Positions 58,204-64,000 of a DNA stretch of 64,000 nucleotides are shown piece by piece. The notes beneath the pieces were generated by a model. The model worked only from the letters and a program-made list of their open reading frames with translations, was not told the DNA's origin and did not search any database. The stretch is from positions 643,501 to 707,500 of the forward strand of contig NZ_AYTM02000002.1 in assembly GCF_000507185.2 (NCBI RefSeq). Reading direction: 5' to 3'. This DNA is from Pseudomonas syringae KCTC 12500. GTDB taxonomy: Bacteria > Pseudomonadota > Gammaproteobacteria > Pseudomonadales > Pseudomonadaceae. The number at the start of each line of letters is the position of its first letter. Position 1 is the stretch's first letter. The translations under genes and the position numbers were made by a program.

Positions 58204-59307
58204 TTACCAGCGGAAATAAAGCTGTGGCGCGGACGCCGGAACAATCATCGGTGCGGGCGCAGGTGCCGCAACAGGAGCAGCTCCATTCGCTGGCGCCATC
58301 GGCGCAGTTGCATCGACAGGCGCAGCAGGCGGCGTTGCAGTAGCGGCTGCCTCGGCTGCAGGCACTTCCTGCAATTTGGCCAGCGACAACTGCGAGCGTA
58401 GCTGATCGGTGCTGCCACTGACCTCAAACACCACTTTATCGCCTTCGACAGAACTCAGACGCACGCCGAACGGTTCGAGTAACTGAAGCAGTTGCGCATA
58501 GCGCTCCAGCGTCATGCCCTGAACCTGGATCAGCATGCCGGTCGACGCACCTGGCTTGGCAACGAAGCGCGGCGCCAGACGCTCGCTGACCGAGAGCAGC
58601 ACCGCATCGGCCAACGCCTCGGAGGTGGCACCGGTTGCGCTGCCCTGTTCGCGCTGATCACCCAGCCACAAGCGCCATTTGCCCTGCCACTGACCGCCAT
58701 CTTCCCTGGCGTGCACGGCCAGTATCGCGTCAGCACCATAGCGCTCCGAGGCTTCCTTGAGCGGCGCAGGGTCAGTGCCCTCCAGGGTTTTCGCATTACC
58801 GATACCCTGCTCGCTCAAATCAGCCAGCGGCAGGCGCAGTGGCAGTCCGCGGTGCTGAGCGGCCTGGCGCAAGGGTTCGGCGGCGGCCTGACCGTCGCCG
58901 ACCAGATTCGAGCCTTCCACCGAGTCATTCAGCCACCAGCCGAGAATCGATGGGCGATTACTGCCCCAGATCGACAGACCCGCATCGTGCAGCGCACGGT
59001 CGGTGGTTGCCGGATCGAAGTCGACCAGCAGGGTTTCCGGCGGTCCGGCCTCGTAGCCGAACTGGCTAATGATCTGCTGCGGGTCTTTGCGCAGCGCGGC
59101 GATGGCCGAACCCTGCACGGCCTTGGCGTCGCCGGTCAGGCGCAGCACTAGGGTTTCAACGGCGGCCTGCGTGGCCCGCGTGCGTTCATCGGGCGACTGG
59201 CCATTGACCGGCTCGCGAACCTGATAAAGGTTGCTGACCGTTTCGGCAAGGCTGGGAAGGCTGATCAGGGACAGACAGCCGATTAGAAGAATTCTGGAAA
59301 AACGCAT
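58204..59307 (-). CDS. DUF2066 periplasmic protein
   Basis: 367 residues. Signal peptide to LPSLAE (about residue 21). The DUF2066 core spans about 23-300 (YQVREPVNGQSPDERTRATQAAVETLVLRLTG, PSILGWWL, YGADAILAVHARE). A low-complexity Ala/Pro tail (about 315-360) ends in LYFRW. Function unknown; its place between purM and perM-hda is conserved in pseudomonads. Confidence 0.85.
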   Translation of the reverse strand: MRFSRILLIGCLSLISLPSLAETVSNLYQVREPVNGQSPDERTRATQAAVETLVLRLTGDAKAVQGSAIAALRKDPQQIISQFGYEAGPPETLLVDFDPATTDRALHDAGLSIWGSNRPSILGWWLNDSVEGSNLVGDGQAAAEPLRQAAQHRGLPLRLPLADLSEQGIGNAKTLEGTDPAPLKEASERYGADAILAVHAREDGGQWQGKWRLWLGDQREQGSATGATSEALADAVLLSVSERLAPRFVAKPGASTGMLIQVQGMTLERYAQLLQLLEPFGVRLSSVEGDKVVFEVSGSTDQLRSQLSLAKLQEVPAAEAAATATPPAAPVDATAPMAPANGAAPVAAPAPAPMIVPASAPQLYFRW

Positions 59308-59648
59308 GGACAGTTCCCGAACGGAAAAAAGTAAAAAGAAGCTGTTTCAGCAGGTGTACAGGTCTGGGACAGACGTGAGCCACCTATCATTCAGTTCGCG
59401 CATAAAGTACACCCTAAACGTCCAGGCCCGCACTGACAGGCCACCTGGTTGAGGTTTATTTGGTGCAACACCGCCCTGTTGTCGGCGCAAGGATGGCCCC
59501 TGATGAGCAAGCCTGATAAAATCGCGCGCCTTCGCAGACCGGCAATCGCCATGGCCCCAACATTACCACCGCATGACAGCGCGGTGCTGAACGGGCCCTA
59601 ACGCAGCGGTCGATACCTCCGAATCCCCCCTAAAGGCCTGGATTTTCT
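59308..59648 (+). promoter_or_regulatory. purM upstream region
   Basis: About 340 bp between divergent genes. A GATAAAAT segment (59514-59521) about 130 bp before purM could be a -10, but no matched -35 is obvious. I found no PurR-like operator and no gene. Confidence 0.35.
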
Positions 59649-60707
59649 ATGAGCAAGCAACCCTCCCTGAGCTATAAAGACGCCGGTGTAGACATCGACG
59701 CCGGTGAAGCATTGGTCGAACGCATCAAGAGCGTCGCCAAGCGCACCAAGCGTCCGGAAGTCATGGGCGGCCTGGGAGGCTTCGGCGCCCTCTGCGAAAT
59801 CCCGGCCGGCTACAAGCAACCGGTTCTGGTTTCCGGCACCGACGGCGTGGGCACCAAGCTGCGTCTGGCGCTGAACCTGAACAAGCACGACACCATCGGC
59901 ATCGACCTGGTCGCCATGTGCGTCAATGACCTGGTGGTCTGCGGTGCAGAGCCGTTGTTCTTCCTCGATTACTACGCCACCGGCAAACTGAACGTCGACA
60001 CCGCCGCTCAGGTCGTCACCGGCATCGGCGCCGGCTGCGAACTGGCCGGTTGCTCGCTGGTGGGTGGCGAAACCGCTGAAATGCCGGGCATGTACGAAGG
60101 CGAAGACTACGACCTCGCAGGCTTCTGCGTCGGCGTGGTGGAAAAGGCCGAGATCATCGACGGCTCGAAAGTTGCTGCCGGTGACGCCCTGCTCGCCCTG
60201 CCATCGTCCGGCCCGCACTCCAACGGTTACTCGCTGATCCGCAAGATCATCGAAGTGGCAGGCGCGGACATCGAGAACATCCAGCTGGACGGCAAACCGC
60301 TGACCGAACTGCTGATGGCGCCGACCCGCATCTACGTGAAGCCGTTGCTCAAGCTGATCAAGGAAACCGGCGCAGTCAAGGCCATGGCCCACATCACCGG
60401 TGGCGGCCTGCTCGACAACATTCCACGCGTACTGCCTGAAGGCGCTCAGGCCGTTGTCGACGTCGCCAGCTGGCAGCGTCCGGCCGTGTTCGACTGGCTG
60501 CAGCAGCAAGGCAACGTTGCGGAAAACGAGATGCACCGCGTGCTGAACTGCGGCGTGGGCATGGTGATCTGCGTCGCTCAGGAGCACGTTGAAGCGGCAC
60601 TCAAGGTGCTGCGTGAAGCGGGCGAGCAGCCTTGGGTGATCGGCCAGATCGCCACCGCTGCCGAAGGCGCAGCACAGGTCGAGCTGAAAAACCTCAAGGC
60701 GCATTGA
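59649..60707 (+). CDS. purM: Phosphoribosylformylglycinamidine cyclo-ligase (AIR synthetase)
   Basis: 352 residues. [20 protein letters not shown] at the N-terminus, [12 protein letters not shown] near 64, [29 protein letters not shown] near 85, and [11 protein letters not shown] near 140. Fifth step of purine synthesis. Its TGA overlaps the purN ATG (TGATG). Confidence 0.97.
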   Translation: MSKQPSLSYKDAGVDIDAGEALVERIKSVAKRTKRPEVMGGLGGFGALCEIPAGYKQPVLVSGTDGVGTKLRLALNLNKHDTIGIDLVAMCVNDLVVCGAEPLFFLDYYATGKLNVDTAAQVVTGIGAGCELAGCSLVGGETAEMPGMYEGEDYDLAGFCVGVVEKAEIIDGSKVAAGDALLALPSSGPHSNGYSLIRKIIEVAGADIENIQLDGKPLTELLMAPTRIYVKPLLKLIKETGAVKAMAHITGGGLLDNIPRVLPEGAQAVVDVASWQRPAVFDWLQQQGNVAENEMHRVLNCGVGMVICVAQEHVEAALKVLREAGEQPWVIGQIATAAEGAAQVELKNLKAH

Positions 60708-61357
60708 TGCCAGCCATCTGCGACGTCGTGGTGCTGCTGTCCGGCACCGGCGGCAACCTTCAAGCAATGATCGACAGCTTCAAGGACGGGGCCAGCCCCG
60801 TCCGCATCCGCGCGGTGATATCCAACCGCGCAGATGCGTTCGGCCTGCAACGCGCCCGGGACGCAGGCATCGAAACCTGCGTACTGGATCACACCGCGTA
60901 CGAAGGCCGTGAGGCTTTCGATGCTGCGCTGATCGAACGGATCGACGCCTTCCAGCCACAGTTGGTCGTACTGGCCGGGTTCATGCGCATTCTCAGCGCA
61001 GGATTCGTTCGCCACTATCACGGCCGTCTGCTGAATATTCACCCTTCCCTGCTGCCGCGTTACAAAGGCTTGCACACGCACAAGCGTGCGCTGGAAGCCG
61101 GCGACACCGAGCATGGCTGCAGCGTGCATTTTGTTACCGAGGAACTCGATGGCGGCCCACTGGTCGTACAGGCAGTTATTTCGGTACAGTTGCACGACAC
61201 GCCCGCAACGCTCGCGCAACGGGTCCATGTTCAAGAGCACCGTATTTACCCACTGGCCATTCGCTGGTTTGCCGAAGGCCGACTGAGCCTTGGTGAACAA
61301 GGTGCGTTACTCGATAGCCAGTTACTCCCGGCCAGCGGCCATCTGATTCGACATTAG
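60707..61357 (+). CDS. purN: Phosphoribosylglycinamide formyltransferase
   Basis: 216 residues. VLLSGTGGNLQAM near 9, LAGFMRILSAGFVRHYHGRLLNIHPSLLPRYKGLHTH near 85 (catalytic Asn and His), and EELDGGPLVVQ near 140 with the catalytic Asp. Transfers formyl from 10-formyl-THF to GAR. Coupled to purM through a one-base overlap. Confidence 0.96.
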   Translation: MPAICDVVVLLSGTGGNLQAMIDSFKDGASPVRIRAVISNRADAFGLQRARDAGIETCVLDHTAYEGREAFDAALIERIDAFQPQLVVLAGFMRILSAGFVRHYHGRLLNIHPSLLPRYKGLHTHKRALEAGDTEHGCSVHFVTEELDGGPLVVQAVISVQLHDTPATLAQRVHVQEHRIYPLAIRWFAEGRLSLGEQGALLDSQLLPASGHLIRH

Positions 61358-61365
61358 GAGATACT

Positions 61366-62079
61366 ATGCGTCGCGCTCTGCTCTTCGCTTTCGCTCTGCT
61401 CGCATTGCCTGCCGTACAGGCCGCAGACCTTCAACCCTTCTCCGCCAGCTACACCGCCGACTGGAAACAGCTGCCTATGAGCGGTACGGCTGAACGCAGC
61501 CTGGAAGCCGGCGCCAACGGCACCTGGACCTTGAGCTTCAAGGCCTCGATGATGATCGCCAGCCTGACTGAAGTCAGCACACTGAAGGTCGACAAGGACA
61601 CCCTGCTGCCGCAGACCTACAGCTTCGAGCGCAGTGGCCTGGGCAAATCCAAGAAGGTCGATCTGGCGTTCGACTGGAACACCAAGTTCGTCACCGGCAC
61701 CGACCGTGGCGATGCGATCAAGTTGCCGCTCAACCGTGGCATCCTCGACAAGTCCACCTATCAGCTGGCCTTGCAACATGACATCGCTGAGGGCAAGAAG
61801 AGCATGAGCTATCAGGTTGTCGATGGTGATGAAGTGGACACCTACGACTTCCGCGTGCTGGGTTCGGAAAAAGTCACCACCAAGACAGGCCAGGTCGATG
61901 CGATCAAGGTCGAGCGCGTACGTGACCCGACGCAAAGCAAGCGCACCACCGTGCTGTGGTTCGCCAAGGACTGGGATTACCTGCTGGTCCGTCTGCAACA
62001 GGTCGAAACCGACGGCAAGGAATACAACATCGTCTTGCTGGACGGCACCGTCAACGGCAAAGCCGTCAAAGGCAGCTGA
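61366..62079 (+). CDS. DUF3108 periplasmic protein
   Basis: 237 residues. Signal peptide to VQAAD (about 20). The rest is a beta-rich DUF3108 domain (FSASYTADWKQLPMSGTAERSL, TYSFERSGLGKSKKVDLAFDW, TTVLWFAKDWDYLLVRLQQVETDG). Function unknown. It lies 8 bp after purN and is probably co-transcribed, ending at the terminator at 62104. Confidence 0.86.
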   Translation: MRRALLFAFALLALPAVQAADLQPFSASYTADWKQLPMSGTAERSLEAGANGTWTLSFKASMMIASLTEVSTLKVDKDTLLPQTYSFERSGLGKSKKVDLAFDWNTKFVTGTDRGDAIKLPLNRGILDKSTYQLALQHDIAEGKKSMSYQVVDGDEVDTYDFRVLGSEKVTTKTGQVDAIKVERVRDPTQSKRTTVLWFAKDWDYLLVRLQQVETDGKEYNIVLLDGTVNGKAVKGS

Positions 62080-62103
62080 TAGCCTTGACCGCCCGCACCA
62101 CAG

Positions 62104-62129
62104 AGCCCCGCTTTTTAGCGGGGCTTTTT
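62104..62129 (+). terminator. purMN-DUF3108 operon terminator
   Basis: AGCCCCGC-TTTTTA-GCGGGGCT followed by TTTT, 24 bp after the stop. Confidence 0.93.
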
Positions 62130-62149
62130 ATTGGCTGAAGGCATGCGAC

Positions 62150-62335
62150 GCAGAGCGCCGCACGATAGTCGCGCCGGCACCGGCCCCTTCGTGAGCAAGC
62201 TCACTCCCACGCCCTTCGGGCAGAAGCGCAGAGCATCGGGCACGATAGTTGAGGTTATCGTTTCGCACGCTCCAGCGTGGGAATGCAGTTCGCGACGCTC
62301 CGCGTCGCAAAGAGGACGCGGAGCGTCTGGAACGG
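62150..62335. repeat. Mixed intergenic repeat block (REP half-site and ACGCTCCGCGT hairpins)
   Basis: Contains a diverged single REP (CTTCGTGAGCAAGCTCACTC, about 62188-62208), the GCACGATAGTTGAG segment also seen near 53.67 kb, the hairpin GCGACGC-TCC-GCGTCGC (62292-62308) preceded by ATGCAGTTC as in the other two clusters, and an inverted copy GGACGCGGAGCGTCTGG just after. Confidence 0.65.
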
Positions 62336-62587
62336 CGTATCCAGGCGCGTTCGGACGAGCCGACAGCGCACCCGAAGCACATGAAACATCCTTCATTTTG
62401 CCACCACTGCGCTGTAAGCCTCGTCAAGCAAGGGCTGCAGAAGATCGATTAGTTTCTGACCACCGGGGAACCTGAACAGGCTATTTACTTAGGCAGCTAA
62501 CAAATCCTATAAAAGAGTCCTGCGCCACATCGCCGCAGTATCCAGAGGCCTAACCATCAAGGCCATCAAAGTCAGGAGCTTACTACT

Positions 62588-62767
62588 ATGACTGTCAGAG
62601 TTACTGAACGCGACGACGCCCACCTCTCTCACGAAGCCGTTGCCGACGGCATCCAGATCTGGGACGTACACCAACAGGACCAACTTGTCGGCATGTTCCA
62701 CGTTGAGTCCGATGCCCTTCGTTATAAGGAAGAGCTGGAAGCACTGGAAAGCCAGGGTAACCACTGA
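62588..62767 (+). CDS. Small acidic protein, 59 residues, unknown function
   Basis: A short frame beginning MTVRVTERDDAHLSHEAVADG and ending YKEELEALESQGNH. A two-strand beta start (GIQIWDVHQQDQLVGMFHVES) followed by a helix. AGGAG 9 nt before the ATG and a strong terminator 23 bp after the stop support it as a real gene. I do not recognise a family. Confidence 0.75.
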   Translation: MTVRVTERDDAHLSHEAVADGIQIWDVHQQDQLVGMFHVESDALRYKEELEALESQGNH

Positions 62768-62790
62768 ACAATTCCAAGAACAGGAAAAGA

Positions 62791-62815
62791 CAAAACCCGC
62801 TGAATGCGGGTTTTG
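62791..62815. terminator. Bidirectional terminator
   Basis: CAAAACCCGC-TGAAT-GCGGGTTTTG, between convergent genes, with T-rich and A-rich flanks on the two sides. Confidence 0.9.
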
Positions 62816-62845
62816 TTTTGACAACTCAATGACAGCGCCGTGGGC

Positions 62846-63385
62846 TTACCACATCAGATCGTCAGGCACCTGATACGCCGCGTACGGGTCGTCTGCATCC
62901 GGCGCTTCGGTCGGGGTGTTGAGCAGCACAATACGGCGCGGGTCACGCTCCTGGATCTTCAGCGCAGCCTCACGCGGAATGATCTCGTAACCGCCACCGT
63001 GGTGAACGATGGCCAGTGAACCGCTGCTGAGCTTGTTGCGCACCATGGCGTTGACCGGGATGCGCTTGACCTTCTTGTCGTCAACGAAGTTGTAGTAATC
63101 CTCGGTGATCAGCTTGGGCAGGCGCGACACTTCGATCAGTTGCTTGACCTGAGCAGTACGGGCCTTCTGCTCGACCTTCTCCTGCTGCTGACGGTTCAGC
63201 TCCTGATCACGCTTGGCCTTCTCGGCCATGGCCTCCTGGGCCGCACGCTTTTGCGAGTCATCGGCCTGCGCCTGACCCTTGTGCACCAGACGCTGCTCTT
63301 TCTGCTTTTCTTTGCCGACCTGCTTGGCCTGCTTTTGGTTGACCAGACCTGCCTTGAGCAACTGATCGCGAAGGGAAAGGCTCAT
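62846..63385 (-). CDS. DUF2058 (YaiL-like) protein
   Basis: 179 residues. MSLSLRDQLLKAGLVNQKQAKQVGKEKQKE, then a long charged helix or coiled coil (about 20-85), then the conserved core ITEDYYNFVDDKKVKRIPVNAMVRNKLSSGSLAIVHHGGGYEIIPREAALKI. This matches the nucleoprotein/polynucleotide-associated DUF2058 family. Function unknown. It follows mazG by 30 bp on the same strand. Confidence 0.88.
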   Translation of the reverse strand: MSLSLRDQLLKAGLVNQKQAKQVGKEKQKEQRLVHKGQAQADDSQKRAAQEAMAEKAKRDQELNRQQQEKVEQKARTAQVKQLIEVSRLPKLITEDYYNFVDDKKVKRIPVNAMVRNKLSSGSLAIVHHGGGYEIIPREAALKIQERDPRRIVLLNTPTEAPDADDPYAAYQVPDDLMW

Positions 63386-63415
63386 TGTCTACTCACTTAT
63401 ACCGTTACCGCACAC

Positions 63416-64000
63416 TCAGCCACAGCCGGGCGTGCTTTTTTCCTGACGTTTGGCTTCGCCCCACAACGCGTCCATTTCTTCGAGCGAGCACGCTTCGATA
63501 GGACGCTGCAGGTGGCGCAAAGCCTGTTCAATGAATCGGAAGCGTCTGTCGAACTTGCTATTGGCCGAGCGTAGCGCAGTTTCCGGGTCGACCTTAAGAT
63601 GTCGGGCCAGGTTGACGACGCTGAACAGCAGGTCGCCGACTTCCTCGGCAATGCCCTCGGCGTCATTGTCGACCATGGCCTCAAGAATTTCATCGAGTTC
63701 TTCACGCACCTTGTCGACCACCGGCAAAGCCGCAGGCCAGTCGAAACCCACCTGCGCCGCACGCTTCTGCAGTTTGGCCGCACGACTCAACGCCGGCAAG
63801 GCCCGAGGCACGTCGTCGAGCAGCGACAACTGCTCGGGAACGCCGGCCTTTTCGGCACGCTCCTCGGCCTTGATTTCGTCCCAGCGAAGGTTGACCTGCT
63901 CGTCGGTCAGGCGCGGCGTTTCTGCCGGCGCGTACAGCTCGCCGGTCGGAAACACGTGCGGATGGCGACGCAGCAACTTGCGGGTAATACCGTCGATCAC
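63416..64000 (-). CDS. mazG: Nucleoside triphosphate pyrophosphohydrolase MazG, C-terminal part (cut by window edge)
   Basis: 194 residues are visible and the frame runs off the right edge; the family has about 270. The visible part holds the C-terminal MazG domain: REELDEILEAM and EEVGDLLFSVVNLARHLKVDPETALR, with the acidic residues that bind magnesium, then SANSKFDRRFRFIE. Hydrolyses NTPs (and ppGpp precursors) to NMPs. The N-terminal MazG domain and the true start are outside the window. Confidence 0.92.
   Translation of the reverse strand: MIDGITRKLLRRHPHVFPTGELYAPAETPRLTDEQVNLRWDEIKAEERAEKAGVPEQLSLLDDVPRALPALSRAAKLQKRAAQVGFDWPAALPVVDKVREELDEILEAMVDNDAEGIAEEVGDLLFSVVNLARHLKVDPETALRSANSKFDRRFRFIEQALRHLQRPIEACSLEEMDALWGEAKRQEKSTPGCG

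Overview
The window looks like chromosome of a Pseudomonas syringae-group bacterium. The basis is high GC, gene order that closely follows Pseudomonas (gyrA-serC-pheA-tyrA-cmk-rpsA-ihfB; mupP next to ubiG; fumC-DUF2059-bolA-trhO-dsbA-ABC-rbdA; hda-perM-DUF2066-purM-purN; a B12 operon under a cobalamin riboswitch), and dense intergenic REP-type repeats. No phage, integrase, transposase, CRISPR array, tRNA or rRNA was seen. Species assignment is an inference from gene order and protein sequence.

Layout. 1-7.4 kb: the tail of a TetR regulator, a comEA-like gene, then a leftward remnant of the O-antigen locus (wbpM, wbpL, an NAD-dependent epimerase, a beta-CASP metallo-beta-lactamase) ending at the lapA-domain gene and ihfB. 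7.4-18.7 kb: the leftward aromatic/translation supraoperon gyrA, serC, pheA, tyrA fused to a broken aroA domain, cmk, rpsA, ihfB, with mtnA upstream. 18.8-23.5 kb, rightward: mtaD, ubiG, mupP, a YciK-type SDR and a diguanylate cyclase. 23.5-31.3 kb, leftward: TenA-like protein, rbdA, ABC exporter, DsbA-like protein, trhO, bolA, DUF2059 protein. 31.5-41 kb: fumC and a quinone reductase, then a looser region with an EamA transporter, a DTW tRNA enzyme, an ACP-like protein, a 40-residue basic protein, rmuC, a DnaA-box cluster, small genes and a FadL-type porin. 41-52.2 kb: a glutathione peroxidase, then an MFS transporter with a coupled 40-residue membrane peptide, then a ten-gene leftward cobalamin operon behind a B12 riboswitch. 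52.3-64 kb: a periplasmic sugar dehydrogenase, two NlpC/P60 lipoproteins, sirtuin and hda, perM, DUF2066 protein, purM-purN, DUF3108 protein, small genes, DUF2058 protein and a partial mazG.

How the genes work together. The gyrA-to-ihfB block links DNA topology, serine and aromatic amino acid synthesis, nucleotide supply and translation. mtaD and mtnA lie divergently and both serve methylthioadenosine salvage. The cob genes cover corrinoid adenosylation, amidation, linker attachment, lower-ligand synthesis and nucleotide-loop assembly. Two c-di-GMP enzymes (a GGEEF cyclase and an RbdA-type GGDEF/EAL protein) sit 0.9 kb apart on opposite strands.

Most notable observations: (i) the AroA domain fused to TyrA has lost about half its length and several active-site residues while the frame stays open, and hisC2 is missing next to it; (ii) the O-antigen locus between ihfB and wbpM has collapsed to a few genes; (iii) an ACP-like protein lacks the phosphopantetheine serine; (iv) there is a compact three-box DnaA site upstream of rmuC; (v) several small genes below usual annotation cut-offs are supported by ribosome binding sites or stop/start overlaps.
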